Assembly (NCBI RefSeq): GCF_000340215.1
Contig: NW_006921554.1
Location: 62,001 to 126,000, forward strand
Source: Pseudocercospora fijiensis CIRAD86
Lineage: Eukaryota; Ascomycota; Dothideomycetes; Mycosphaerellales; Mycosphaerellaceae
DNA: 64,000 nucleotides
Direction of reading: 5' to 3'
Positions 36,741 to 49,939 of the stretch are shown here, piece after piece. A program made the position numbers and the translations under genes. The notes beneath the pieces are model-generated. The model saw nothing but the letters and a program-made list of their open reading frames with translations, made no database searches and was not told the origin of the DNA. The stretch's first letter is position 1. Each line of letters starts with the position of its first letter.

Positions 36741-36800
36741 TTGCCGTTACTAGGGTATAGTTACTATTACTAGGGTATAGTTGCCGTTACTAGGGCGTAG
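36741..36800 (+). repeat. Three 20-bp tandem units
   Basis: TTGCCGTTACTAGGGTATAG at 36741, with variant copies at 36761 and 36781. Confidence 0.9.
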
Positions 36801-37453
36801 TTGCTATAGTTATAAAAGCCTGTCTGTATAGCGTTACGTAGGCGGCAACGATTAGAGCTTCGCGATATTCCTATACCTTTTATCTTCTTCTTCTTCTATA
36901 GCTATAATAACTGTCGACGCTACGCCTCCCCCTCCCTTTCCCCCTCTCTTTCTCTACTTCTTAAAATAGCAAGATAGAAGCGCGCCGCGCGCTAAATAGA
37001 AGATAGTAAAGAACGTAAGTTTGTTTTACCTTAGTATCTAAAAAAAAGCGTAAGACTAAGGAGAAGTACTCTATAAAGAAGAATTCTATATAAGATCGCG
37101 AAAGAAAGAATAATATAGACGAGGATAAAAGAGCGAAGAATAAAAGAAAGAAGACGCGTAATAAAGTATTCTATCGATAGCTAGCGCTTATTAAAAAGAG
37201 CGAAGCCTAGAGGTAGAAGACAAGCTAGGAGAAGGCTTAGAGAAGGAAAGAATTACGGCTAGTTTTCGAAAAGCAATTTCTACTAGCGTAAGTTAATATA
37301 GCCGGTAGCTATAGCTAGTATACGTAGCTAGTAGTATAGCTAGTATCCTTTCTCGAAATCGGTAACTAATACTATTTAGATCTATTCCTACTATCTCTAT
37401 CGATACGATCGATAATAACGGAGATATTTAGATAGCCGAGAATAGTAATACTA

Positions 37454-37722
37454 TATTACGAATCGTAGCTAGTATATAAATAGTAGCGTAAAAGTTAATA
37501 TCTAAGGTATCGATATAGGTATATAGGCGGCCCGCTTCCTCGAGTCCTTCCTTCCTTTCTTTTTTACGCTTCGTTAGCCTAGATATTAAGTAAATATACT
37601 CCTTTATCTTAATAGTACGAAGCGTTAAACTAGTACTATAATAACGTTACGAGACGTGCTTACTATACCGACTAATTAGTATATCGTCGCTAGCGCTAAC
37701 TCGTTAGCTCGATAGTAACGAG
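37454..37722 (+). repeat. E-family LTR, outer copy of an LTR doublet
   Basis: 269 bp, begins TATTACGAATCGTAG and ends AGTAACGAG; immediately followed by a second LTR of the same length. A TATA-type motif GTATATAAATAG lies near the start and a CTTCCTTCC-type pyrimidine tract in the middle. Confidence 0.9.
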
Positions 37723-37991
37723 TATTACGGATCGTAGCTAGTATATAAATAGTAGCGTAAAAGTTAATGCCTAAGGCATCGATACGGGTATATAGGCGGC
37801 CTAAATCCTCGAGTCGCTCCTTCCTTCCTTCTTTACGCTTCGTTAGCCTAGATATTAAGTAAATATAAACCTCTATCTTAATAGTACGAAGCGTTAAACT
37901 AGTATTGTAATAACGTTACAAGACGTACTTACTGTACCGACTAATCGGTATATCGTCGCTAGCGCTAACTTGTTAGCTCGATAGTAACGAG
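37723..37991 (+). repeat. E1 5' LTR
   Basis: 269 bp; tandem copy of 37454-37722 and directly followed by the E1 internal region (GAAGCAAGG). Confidence 0.9.
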
Positions 37992-38039
37992 GAAGCAAGG
38001 CGTATACGCTAAGATCTACTATATACGCTAATTCGGTAC

Positions 38040-40080
38040 TAAAGCCTTCTATATAGCGATTACCTATTAGCCCCGATCTATTATTATAGATACTAGTAGC
38101 CTATTATCTAGTAGGGACCTATTGCGTAGTATTCGCTATAACGCTATTAGCGGACAATAGAGCGAGGGCGCCCGTACCTCTAGTCTCTAGTTACCTATTA
38201 AGAAGAGTCTACCTAAGCTAAACCTAGTACCCGTAAGAGATACTTTCTCTAATCGAGTATAGAACGCTAGTAACCTTACGGACAACCCTTACGGCATCCC
38301 TATACGACTCGGCTACCCCGATCCTACCTCTCTAAGAGACGCCTTCTACGAGAGAGTCTAGGGCGATAATGTTAACCTTAACGACCCTAACTAAAAGCAG
38401 CAGGTAGAAGAGCGGTTATAGTAGATTATCTTTAAATAGCTTAAGCATTACGAGGACTTGGTATAGGACTTTAGACAAATAACGGCTAATATCTCTACTA
38501 TATATAGCACCGTATATAACTACTTAAAGTAGACTTAGAAGCAACTTACCGATATATAGGAATAGAAGTAAGCCCTATCTAAGTAGGTCGACTCTAGTAA
38601 TAATACTTAGTAGATAACGCTATTACGCGTAAGTTAGCTCCTTACTTGTATTACTAAGCTTAAAGAAGACAACGCTAAGCTTCGTACCGTTATCGAAGCT
38701 TACTAAGCGACTAGACCGGCCGATAGAGATTACGAGGGTAAAGGTAAGGGCAAGCTTAAGGACGATAATAATAACTTCTCTAGTAAATAGACCGTTATTA
38801 ATAGTAAGCTTTGCCGCAAGCCTCCTATTAATAGCGATAGTACCGCTAGCGGCGATAATAGTAGTCTTAGCGGAAACGGTAGCCTTCTACCTCTACCCTT
38901 TAGTATAGGTCCTCCTAACTTCGGCGATAATCCCCCTTTAGACTATAATAGCGATAATAGCGCTAGCTGTCGATACGACCGCCGTAGTAGCCGAAGGGTC
39001 CGCTTATCTAAGAAGTAGCCCGATATCTTTGTCTTCGGCGGTAACCGTAAGAAGACTAAGTCCTAGATAAATAAACTTAGTATAAGGTTTATATAGAACG
39101 TAGACCGTTATCCCTACCTTTAGGACCGCTTACGCTACGTATATAGCCGTACTAAAGGTAGCGCCTATACTCTTCTCGATACTTACGTCGTCTACGCTCC
39201 TAATAGTACTATATCCCTTAACCTCGATAACTAGGCCGATTTCCGTACTATTATTACTAACGGCTATAGTAACCTAGATAAGGAGACTACTATACTAAAC
39301 TCTCTTCGTAAGCTTCGATAAGGGATATAAGAATTCTAATACTATAAGTTACGCTTCGATACTATTAACGCTATACTAGGCTATAGTAGTAAGGCTCGTA
39401 TTAATACTCTTAAAGAAGGCTTATTAGTAGAGTTAAAGGATATAATAGCCCTATAGCTTAAAGAACCCGATACCTACGAGGGACTATATAGAGTACTTAA
39501 TACTATCGATAATCGTATCTATAGCCGCTATAATAAAGCAAACCGCGTTACTACTAGTTATACTATACGTAGTATATAGTAAAATAAGCGTACCGGTAGT
39601 AGCGGCGGTAGTAGCTCTAATAGCAATAGTCGTAATAACTAGAATATAGCTCCTAGCTATATAGCTATTACTAGACCTAGTAGTACTAATATAGGTCGCA
39701 ACCCTTTAGTCGTAGTACTACGCGCGGTAGTACTAGCGACTACTACTACTATAACGACCTCCGCTAGTAGTAATGCTATAGACCTGTCTACTACTTCTAG
39801 CCTACGCACTCCGCTTACTAATAAGTAGCGCGCCGAGAGACGTCGTCTCGGCCTCTATAGTTATTGCGGCGGTAGTAGTTATATCGCTAGTAATACTACC
39901 TACCCTACTATTATTCGCCGTAACTAACTCCGCGCTTAGCGTAGTAATAACAGTACCTAGGTTAATGCTATTAATACTAACGATAGCAACCTACCCTAGT
40001 AGGGAAATGCTTAGTCCTTAATTAAAGTCGCGATTAAGGACCTAATAAGAAGTCTAAGGAGAAACGAAAGAAGAAGCTAA
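38040..40080 (+). pseudogene. E1 gag with zinc knuckle, RIP-degraded
   Basis: The frame containing 38125 reads a long gag. It has a Pro/Ser-rich N-terminus, a helical region (about 38410-38700), an acidic and Ser/Asn-rich linker, and a capsid-like region (about 39030-39580: INKLSIRFI, YLQDRLRYVYSRTKG, LEKGL-type helix at 39410, NTIDNRIYSRY). A poly-Thr stretch near 39735 is followed by a zinc knuckle at 39856-39897, spacing CX2CX4HX4C with ligands 1, 3 and 4 changed to Tyr, Tyr and Thr; only TGC at 39865 is kept. Stops are TAG/TAA. Pol lies in another frame. E2 has a close copy. Confidence 0.8.
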
Positions 40081-40109
40081 GAATATCTAAACTATTACTT
40101 ATAAGCTTA

Positions 40110-43100
40110 GTATTATTAACCGACTTATAGCTAGGTAAGGACTATAAATACCTTGTCCTACCTTATATACTATCTTTACTATATACTACTATATCTAATT
40201 TATTTAGCGAGTATAGAGATACCTAGTATTTATAATGCATAATTAAATCCGGTTATACGGGCTTCTCCTTTATAAATACTTCTAACGCGTAACGTTATAA
40301 CCTCCCTTTTATTAAATTACCGCGTCCGCGGTAGCTTAACGTATATAATAGCGCTTATAGTACTATCGTTACCTATATTACCTATATAACGATATATATT
40401 AACGGCTATCGTAAATATGTCGCTTTCTACCTTACTAAGCTTAGTAACTACCCGATTATTCTTAGTAAGCCCTAGCTTAACCGTTATAACCCTCGTATTA
40501 ACTAGAATAGTAATATAGTGCTATTTAAATCTAAATATTGCCGCAATCGCTATAACCCTTAGAGAATACTAGTACGAGCTATCGGGTTGTCTAACGATAA
40601 TATAGCTAAGAGTAGTATATTAGCGGTCGAACCTACGTCGACTAAACTACTATTCTACTACGCGCTACCGAGACTATATAGCGAGGAAGACGACCTCGTT
40701 AATAAGCTTAAGACTAATATACGCCGTTATACTAGTAAACGCGAAAGTAATACGATATCGTTACTAATACGCTAACCCGCCGCTTATTAAGCGATTACTA
40801 ATTATATAACCTTTACGCTATCTCTACCTATTATACCTTTGTCGACCGCGACTTCCGATAAGGTTAAAGAAATAAACTTTAGTATTGCTAGCGCTACTAC
40901 GTTCGACTTTAATAGTAAGAAAAAGAATACGTATATCTTCGTAGCCTTACTCCGCGATATCGAATAAGCTATAGTAGCGAAGAAGAATATAGACCCTACC
41001 GAGAAGGTGCCTTTATACTATTATAACTAGTTATATATATTTTTAAAGTAGGTAGCTAGTAAGCTACTACCGTATCGTCCGTACGACTATAAGATCGAGT
41101 TAAAGGATAGTATATACCCTCCTTACGGACCGTTATACTTAATAAGTTATAAGGAACTAGAGGTCCTTCGTAATTATATATAAGACAACCTCGCTAAGGG
41201 ATTTATCTATATATCTAAGTCTCCTATATCGTCGCCTATATTATTTATTAAGAAACCTAGCGGCGGACTTCGACTATATATTAACTATAGGAAGTTAAAT
41301 AATCTTACTATTAAGAATAGATACTCTCTACTACTTATCTCTAAAACCCTCGATCGATTAAGTAAGGTAGTCGTCTATACTAAGCTTAATATCGTATCGG
41401 CCTTTAATCGCCTTTATATCGCTAAAGGTTACGAATAGAAGACTACCTTTAATACTCGTTACGGACTATACGAGTATCTAGTTATACTATTTAGTCTTAC
41501 TAATACCCCGCCTACCTTTTAAAATTATATTAACGACGTACTCTATAGATACCTCGATATATTCTATATAACTTACTTTAACGATATTCTTATCTACTTC
41601 GAGTCGATATAGGAATATCGTTAGTACGTACGCTAAGTCCTCTAACGACTAAGCGAATTTAGCTTATAAGCCGATATTAGTAAAAGCGAATTCGAGGTAG
41701 ATACTATAAAGTACCTAGGGCTTATTATTTCTACTAAAGACATCCGTATAGATAATAAGAAGTTATTAGCTATCTATAACTAGCCTATACTACGTAATAT
41801 AAAAGATATATAGGCCTTCCTTAGGTTTACTAACTTCTACTATAGGTTTATCCGAAACTTCTTAAAGCTTACTAAACCGCTTACTAAGCTTACTAAGAAA
41901 GATAATAAGACCTTCGTATAGACTAACTATTACTAAGAATCCTTCGAATAGCTAAAATATACCTTTATAATAGCCCTAGTACTCGCGTACTACGACTCTA
42001 TTCTACTAATTATAATCGAGACTAATACTTTAGACTTTATTATAGCTAGTATCTTATCTTAGTTATATAGCGAGGAATAGAAGCTAGTTGCTTTCTTCTC
42101 GTATAAGATAAGCCTAGCCGAGTATAACTATAAGATCTACGATAAGGAACTACTCGCTATTATTTAAGCCTTTAAATAGTAGCGACTTAAGCTTAAGAAA
42201 CGCCTAACGTTAGATCCTATACGTATTATTACTAATTACCGCAACCTCGAGTAGTATATAACGACTAAGTAACTAAACCGACGTTAAGCCCGCTAGAGTA
42301 AGTTCTTAAGTAGGTTTAACTTTTAAATTACCTATCGACCTAGTAGGTAAAATACTAAACTTAACTTTTTTACTTATCGTTTAGCCGATCTTTTATAGCT
42401 TAGTAACCCTCGCCTTACTAGATAATATCGTACTATACTAAAGCCTTATAACCTCGACTAAGCCCTCTAAACCTCCGCTATAGCCCTCGCGACTACCGAC
42501 TTCGAAGTTCTATTAGGGTTAGGGTTAGGGTTAGGGTTTTACCCTAAGGTAAATAAAGCTATTTCTCGAGGAATTAGACAATTTAGCACTTATTAGGTTT
42601 CGGAGCCCTATGTCGATTACGTAAGCGACGGTTACGTAAGCGGCGATCTCGAAGTAGTATATATTAATCTAAATAACGACGATATCCTACTTATAGCTAC
42701 CCGATATCTCGCTACCGAAACGCTTACTAATCCTCGCTCGATTACTAACGCGATTACTACGGCCTTACCTAATAGTAGGTTATTTAAAGAGGTAAAGGAA
42801 GCGCTTACCGATACCTCGATATATAATAACCTTCTAGTATTACTAAGCGAGTACTATATAGAAGATAAGGGCTTATTCTACTAAGAACGTCTATAAATAT
42901 CTTTAGCTAGCGAGATCCGTACCGCTCTCTTATAATAATACTATAATTACGTAATAGCCGGATATCCGGATAGAAATAAGACATTCGTACTACTTAGCTA
43001 TAACTACTATTAGCTAAAAATATAAGAAGACGTCGATCGATACGTAAGTAACTACTATACTTACGTTTATATTAAGTTATCGAGGTAAGTATAGCGCGGC

Positions 43101-44350
43101 TTACTAAGACCTCTTCCTATACTAACGAAATAGTAGTAGTATATTACTATAGACTTTATAACTAGCTTACTATCTAGTAATAGCTATAATACTATCCTCG
43201 TCGTCGTCGATAAGCTTACTAAGATAAGATATCTTATCGCTATAACGTATAAGGATAAGGAGTCTAATACTACCGTAGTAGCTAAAGCCTTCCTATAGTA
43301 TATCTAGAAGCTTTATAGAATACCTAAATCTATTACTTCTAACTACGGGTTGTAGTTTATATCGTTATTCTAGAAGTATCTCTATAAACGCTTAAAGGTA
43401 TAATATAACTTATTAACTATACGGTACCCTAAGACTAATAGTTAAACTAAGAGGCTTAACTCGGTTATAGAAGCCTACCTTTATATCTATATTAACTATT
43501 AGTAAAACGACTAGTTTTAATAGCTTCCGCTAGCGGAGTTTATAGTAAGTAATATGCCTTTTAATACTACTAGTATCTTACCCTTCTACGCGTATTACGG
43601 ATATAACCTACGTCTTAAACTTAAATAAGATCTACGGAAGCCTATTATCGACGATAACGTAGAAGAATAGACTAAGACCCTTCGTAAATTAGAGATATAT
43701 CTATCCGACTAGATTAGGTACGCTAATATATATATAGAAGAGTTAGCTAATACTTACCGTCGACCTATACTTATATATCGTATCGGAGATCGTATATTCC
43801 TATCGCTAAAAGATCTAGCGACGTAACGACCGAGTATTAAGCTAGATAATCGTTATAGTAGCCCTTATCCGATTACTAAAGTCGTATCGCTATATATATA
43901 CCGAGTTAAGCTCCCTACCTCTATATATATCTATAATGTCTTCTATATATTACTCCTTATACCGATAAGTAATAAGGTACTATTACCTAGTTAATTAACT
44001 AAACTACTACCGCCTATAGAAGTTAAAGATAATAAGTACGTCGACTTAGAGTACTATAAAGTAGAGGATATCGTCGACCTAAAGTATAATAAACGCGTAC
44101 GTAAGTTTAAATACCTAGTAAAGTAGCTTAGCTATAATAAGCCTAACTAGCAATTAGTTAATAATATCGCTAGCGTACTAGAAGCCGTTACTAAGTTTTA
44201 CGCGTATTACTCTAATAAGCCTATACCGTCGGAAGAGCTATATAAGGTCGTTAAACTAACGCGGCGAAGCTTACGTAAGCGGACTATAATAGCGATACTA
44301 GATGCGACCGCGCCGCTATATAACTACGCTATATCTATAGCCTAGTACTA
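40110..44350 (+). pseudogene. E1 pol: protease, RT, RNase H, telomere-type module, integrase, chromodomain
   Basis: Pol frame as at 40260. The protease (IKSGYTGFSFIN, then YPIILSKP, about 40230-40480) has its active-site Asp codon altered. A stop-free run at 40587-40775 lies in the protease-RT linker. RT spans about 41150-41900; its catalytic motif is FND at 41577-41585, so the first catalytic Asp is now Asn (TTTGAC to TTTAAC fits RIP). RNase H ([20 protein letters not shown]) is near 42110-42170. The telomere-type module follows at 42513-42645, in frame. The integrase has a zinc-binding region (about 42930-43080) and a core (TIDFITSLL at 43145, LVVVDKLTKIRYLIA). A chromodomain lies at about 44045-44215 (YYKVEDIVD, KFKYLVK, then SYNKPN). 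Confidence 0.85.
42513..42645 (+). repeat. Telomere-type module, copy in E1 pol
   Basis: Four TTAGGG units (42513-42536), TTTT, then ACCCTAAGGTAAATAA and a core with CTATTTCTCGAGGAATTAG. In the pol frame it reads LGLGLGLGFYPKVNKAISRG and onward. There is no terminal CCCTAA array; it ends in two related GATTACGTAAGCGACGGTTACGTAAGCGGCG units instead of an array, each GTTACGTAAGCG-like. Confidence 0.9.
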
Positions 44351-44446
44351 GATATATATACTATATCTACTTTAACTAGCTAACTAGCTACCTATAATAA
44401 CTAATTAGATAGTGCTAAGAATAGCTCTTACTAGAGGGGAGGCTAC

Positions 44447-44612
44447 TATTACGGATCGTAGCTAGTATATAAATAGTAGCGTAAAAGTTAATACCTAAGG
44501 CATCGATACGGGTATATAGGCGGCCTAAATCCTCGAGTCGCTCCTTCCTTCCTTCTTTACGCTTCGTTAGCCTAGATATTAAGTAAATATAAACCTCTAT
44601 TTTAATAACGAG
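44447..44612 (+). repeat. Shared LTR between E1 and E2, internally deleted
   Basis: 166 bp against 269 bp for the full LTR. After TTTTAATA (near 44607) the sequence skips about 103 bp to the terminal ACGAG. It is preceded by the purine-rich AGAGGGGAGG (E1 polypurine tract) and followed by GAAGTAAGG, the start of the E2 internal region. Confidence 0.9.
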
Positions 44613-45340
44613 GAAGTAAGGTATATATACAAAGACCTACTATATACGCTAATTCGATACTAATACCTTCTATACGGCGATTACCTATTAGCCCCGGCCT
44701 ATTATTATAGATACTAATAACCCTTTATCTAGTAGAGACCTATTACGTAGTATACGTCGTAATACTATCGGTAGATAATAAAGCGATAGCGCCCGTACTT
44801 CTAGTCTCTAGTTACCTATTAAGAAGAGTCTACCTAAGCTAAACCTAGTATCTATTAGAAGTACTTTCTCCGACCGAGTATAGAACGCTAGCAACCCTAC
44901 GAATAACTCTTACCGTACCCTTATACGACTCGGTTATCCCGACCCTACCTCCTTAAGGAATGCCTTCTATAAGAAGATTTAAGACGATAATATCGACCTT
45001 TACGACCCTAGTTAGAAATAGCGAGTAGAAAAGCGGCTATAGTAGATTATCTATAAATAGCTTAAGTACTATAAGGATATAATATAGGACTTTAGATAAA
45101 CAATAGCTAATATCTCTACTATATATAGTACTATATATAACTACTTAAAGTAGACTTAGAAGTAACTCGCCGATATATAGAAATAGAAGTAAGCCCTATC
45201 GAAGTAGGGTAACTCTAGTAATAATACTTAGTAGATAACGTTATTACGCGTAAATTAGCTCCTTACTTATATTACTAAGCTTAAAGAAGACAACGCCGAG
45301 CTTCGTGCTATTACTAAAGCTTACTAAGCGACTAGACTAC
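44613..45340 (+). pseudogene. E2 gag, first part
   Basis: Close match to 37992-38710 of E1 (leader and gag N-terminus), with RIP-type differences. Interrupted at 45340 by element F; continues at 54817. The last five bases (ACTAC, 45336-45340) are the target duplication of F. Confidence 0.85.
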
Positions 45341-45516
45341 TATTAAGATATTAATTAAATAGCTATCTAAATTAATAACGAGTTAAAGAAGAAAGAAAGA
45401 GAGGCTCTCTCGCGGAAGAGGCTTTTATCTACTCGGCGGATGCCTTAGATATTAAGTTATATAACCTTTAGTTACGTAACCTCGAATTGTATATATAAGT
45501 CGCTAAGATCGTAATA
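45341..45516 (-). repeat. Element F LTR (3' in its own orientation)
   Basis: 176 bp, matches 54641-54816 with scattered C/T-type changes. Confidence 0.95.
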
Positions 45517-45599
45517 GCACTCTCCCTCTTCGTAGGCGACGTCTACGGCGCTTTATCTACTTATTACTTATATAGTATTACGATTGTAGCGACTAATAA

Positions 45600-48500
45600 T
45601 AGTACGCTCGGTCGTATTAATATCGCTAAGTTAATAATATATAGTTGCGGCTTACGCGGATAGCGCTTATAATAGTCCTTTACTACTTCTTATATATTAG
45701 TAGCGTTCTCGGCGGCTTCCTATATCGGTTTGTTATATCTAATCTATTTTACCTTATACTATATATTATCTCCTTTGCCTTTTATATCTAGTATTCTTTC
45801 TACCTCCTACTTCTTATTACCGTCGATAACTAGTAGCGGCGGTAGCTCGTATCGTTAACTAGGCATATCTATTTTAGGTACTAGTATAAGTAACGAAGTA
45901 TAGAAGACGTTATAGATACGTATTAAATTAGGTAGCTTTAGTTAATACGCGTAGGGCGATATTACCTTAGTAATCTTATACGGTCCTAAGTTCTTAACGT
46001 CGAGTTTAACGTTAGGTCGATCCGTACTTATACCTTTAAGCGATAGGAAGACTTTATTACTAATACGATAGGTAGGAGCGGGTCGGTAGTATTAGTTAGT
46101 TAAGTCTTCTATACGAGACTACTAATACTATATCTATTCGATAAGATATATTTCGAGGCTCTATAAGTAATCGATCTAGGCTTAAGTATTATTATCTAAC
46201 GGTAAATCTTCTTCTAGTAGGGTTAAAGGTTTACTTCTAAGACGAGGATTGTAACTGTAGCTAGCTTAGAACGGTAACAATCCGGTAGTTTCGGAGGGTA
46301 CGTTATTTATTACAAATTCGGCGATAGGGAGCTAGAGGCTCTAGTCGTCTTACTCGTAGTTTATATATAATCGGAGATATCTTTCGATAACTTTATTTAA
46401 GCGTTTAGTTTATCTATTAGTCTATAGATAACAAGCGGTCGATAGGTTACGCTTAATACGTAGACGCTTATATAAGCAGTTCTAGAATTTAGAGATAAAC
46501 TATATACTACGGTCGGAAGTAATAGTATTCGGAAGACTATAAAGCTTCTAAATATAAGTAAAGTAGGTATCTACTACTACTTAAGCGTTCGAGCGTCCTT
46601 TCTTATATATAAATAGAATAAGATATTATATCTTAGTTAGTCGATCGACGATAATAAAAATCGAGTTATAACTAGAACTATTAGGAAAACTAGTAATAAA
46701 GTCTATCGTTACGCTCTTCTATTAAGTAGTCGGTATAGATAGAGGCTAAAGAAGTCCTCGTTTAGCTTATTTTAAGGATTTAGTTTAAAGATAGATATAG
46801 TAGGCGCCGATATATCGTTTAACGTCCTCGTATATTTATAGCTAATAGTAGCTATAGCTAACGAGGTAGAACGTTTTTATAATACTAAGATAGCTAGCGG
46901 CGGAATAGTCGTAGTATATATAGATAATATTAGTACGGAGCGACTTATCCGTTTCCTTAGTTTCTAATATATAAAGATAGTCGTAGTAGAATAGGAGGTT
47001 ATTATTTTTAATCTTATAGTCTAAGGGAGATAATAGGAGATTATTAGAAGGGTCCGCTCTACTATAGAAATATCCTTTTACTTATTAGAAGAAAGTATCT
47101 TTAATCGAGGTATCGCGAATTCGCTTAGTAATATTCTCGGTATCGATAAAGATCTCGGCGCCGAGAGTTTCTATAGCAAATATAACCGTACCGTTACTTA
47201 TAGTATTAATACGGGCTTTCGCAAATTAAGGTTCGTCGTAACCCTTACCCTAACCCTAACCCTAAGGGTTATTGTCGTAAAAAACGTAAAAGTCGTAAAA
47301 TTGTCTATTTCTTCGAGAATTGCAATTATTTACCTTAGGGTTACGTAACCCTAACCCTAACCCTAACCCTAACCCTAAGGAGAAGATTTCGTATACGGCG
47401 GATTAGAGGCCTATAGCTAGATTATATAGCTTTAATACGAGCTAATAGTTATATTTAATACGTAGGTCCTTAGCTAATAAAGATAGGTCGGTAGAGCGGT
47501 ATATAAGCGAGTCCGACTTAGCTTCTTATCTACTAGGATAGTATATAATCTCGAAATTAAATCTACTAAGGAATTTACTCTAGCGAGCTTAGCGGCGATT
47601 AAGTTATTTAGTAGATATATAGAACTATAGATTACGGTAATCGGTAATAACTTAGATAGGCTCCTCGTTAGAGTAGTAACCTTCTAATTCGAGTTTCTAT
47701 AATTTAAAGGCTTTAATAATAGCGAGAAGCTCTTTATCGTAGATCTTATAGTTATATTTAGCGGGCGTTATCTTCTTCGAGAAGTAAGTAACGGGTTTCT
47801 ATACGCTATCGGTATATAGTTAAGATATAATACCGGTAGTAATATAATTAGAAGCGTTAGTCTCGATTATTATAAATAGGTCTAGATTATAATAAGCTAA
47901 TACTAGCGTAGAGACGAATATAGCTTTAAGTCGTTTAAAGAAGTCTTAGTAGGCTATCGTCTATATAAAAGGCATATCTTTATATATTAGTAGGACTATA
48001 GGCTTAATAATATATACGAAGTCGCGAATAAAGCGTTAATAGAAGTTTACGAAGCCGAGGAAGGACTATATATCTTTAATATTAGTAGGAATAGGCTAGT
48101 CGCGTACGGCTTCGATCTTCTTATCGTTTATATAGATACTATCGGTACTAATAACGAGGCCTAGGTACTTAACTATTATTACTTTAAACTCTAACTTTAA
48201 TATATCGGCTCGTAGGCCGGCTTTAAGGAGTACGTCTATTACTTAGCGAACGTAATAGCGATATTCTTCGATTAAATTAAAGTAGATAAGTATATTATCT
48301 AGATATGTAGTATAGAATACGTTAAGAAAGGGTCGGAGAGTATTATTAATATATTACTAAAAGGTTAATAGCGCGTTATAGAGCCCGAATAGTATAACCT
48401 TGTATTCGAAGAGACTATAACGGATATAGAAGGCTGTTTTCTACTCGTAGCCTAGTTCGATACGAAGTTAATTAAAGGCCGAGATAATATCGAGTTTAGT

Positions 48501-49850
48501 ATATATAACTACTTTACTTAATCGATCGAGTGTCTCTTAAATAAGAGGGATAGAGTATCTATTCTTTACTATAATCTCGTTTAGCTTATAATAGTCTATA
48601 TAGAATCGTAAGCCTCTACCGGGTTTCTTAACGAATAGTACTAGCGAAGAGTACTATAAGGTTAATACTTAAATAAAGCCTTTATCGAGGTTATCCTTTA
48701 AATAGTTACGTAGGACCTCTAATTCCTCGTACGATATACTATAGAGCGGGCTATACGTCGTTTCCTTACCTTTAATAATATCGATACGGTAGTTCTATCT
48801 AAGTCGGTACGGTAGTAACTTCTTCGTATCCTCCTATAAGAACAATATTAGCCTACTATAATAGTACTAAGGGACTTTATCGGCTAGGTTAATATACTTC
48901 TTCTTAGCTATCTCTTTTTCTATATCTCGTAACGATACGGCGAATACGAATAACTCCTTCTTCTTTATTTACTAGTCGAAGACCTATACGCTTACTAGAG
49001 CTATAGTTATACCGGTAATATAAATAAGCGGTAGTAATAAGCGTTTCTATACTAGTCGAGGTAGCGGAATTAGCAGAGGTAAGAGCGGAGATAAGAACTA
49101 AGTTAATACCGATCGGCGCGTAGAACAATCGCGCTATATATAGTATTTTCGTATCGAGTCGATAAGCTTTACTATATCGGTATCGTCCGATAGGTTATAA
49201 GCTAGTTATTGTTAATAGTACTACGTTGCTACGGGTTCGGCGTAAGCTAGCGTATCGTTATCTTCGTAGTTGGATAAGCCGTAGGCGCGAACGATAGTAT
49301 ACGAGTCGTTATAATATTCCTTATAGTAATCGGAGTTAAACTATACTCGGTTAAGCTTCTAGTCGATACGAGGGTTATATTTATTAAGCTACGGACGGCC
49401 GAGGATAATAGGATAATATCCTAATATAGTAAGGTAGAAGGCCCTATATTCGATATAGCTATTAATATTAATAGTCGCTCTAGTATACTAAGTAACGTCT
49501 ACTACGAAACTACCGTCGAAAGTAGTTAACCTATATAGCTCCTTTAGGCTATAGATAGGAAGCTAGTATTAGTACGCGTAATATAAGTTAATAAAAGATA
49601 AACCGGTATAACCGTAATCGACTATTACTAATAATTAATATTCGGTATTCTACTCTACGTCTAATATACTAGACTAAGGTTTATTATAAGCCGTTAAAGT
49701 ATAATATAAAACGAGATATTAATTATCGCCCTCGGGTATAATACTTCCTAACAATACTAATAAACTAATCTATAAATCTTTCTACTATTAATGTTTCCTT
49801 CTATAATAGTAGCCTAGGTTCTTCGGTAATAACGGTATAGGTAACTCTAT
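45600..49850 (-). pseudogene. Element F pol: protease, RT, RNase H, telomere-type module, integrase, chromodomain
   Basis: Reading the minus strand: protease (VDYGYTGLSFINLY, then YPIILGRP, about 49600-49380). RT follows (about 48850-48100) with [20 protein letters not shown] and the catalytic motif YLDN near 48305, where the second Asp reads Asn. RNase H and a connection segment with FLSRFNFEIIYYPSR lie at about 47590-47540. The telomere-type module is at 47378-47239, in the same frame. The integrase follows (about 47100-45900) and a chromodomain (EVERILDIKGK, YKVK, about 45820-45690) ends the frame. Stops are TAG/TAA. This is a family related to, but distinct from, E. Confidence 0.8.
47239..47378 (-). 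repeat. Telomere-type module, copy in element F pol
   Basis: On the plus strand: CCCTTA/CCCTAA units at 47239-47266, a core at 47267-47348, then five CCCTAA units at 47349-47378. In the minus-strand pol frame the first array reads (Leu-Gly)5, then RNPKVNN and on; the second array reads stop-Gly repeats. Both arrays have the same orientation, unlike B. Confidence 0.9.
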
Positions 49851-49939
49851 CGGTATAGGCTCTTAAACGCGACTTTATCTAAGAGCTATACTTTTCCCTC
49901 CTTATCGCTACTATAAGCGTCTTTATTATTAGTAGAAGG

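Larger units (their letters stand above)
36366..37453. other. Unassigned sequence with direct repeats and a charged coding-like stretch
   Basis: Contains an 87-bp dispersed duplication, three 20-bp tandem units, a pyrimidine tract (about 36927-36961), and at 37020-37330 a plus-strand frame very rich in Lys, Arg and Glu (for example SIKKNSI then DRERKNN). No domain recognised. Confidence 0.5.

Noticed and set aside
48904..49128. Minus-strand 74-codon frame
   Set aside because: Lies in the protease-RT linker of element F but in a different frame from both domains.
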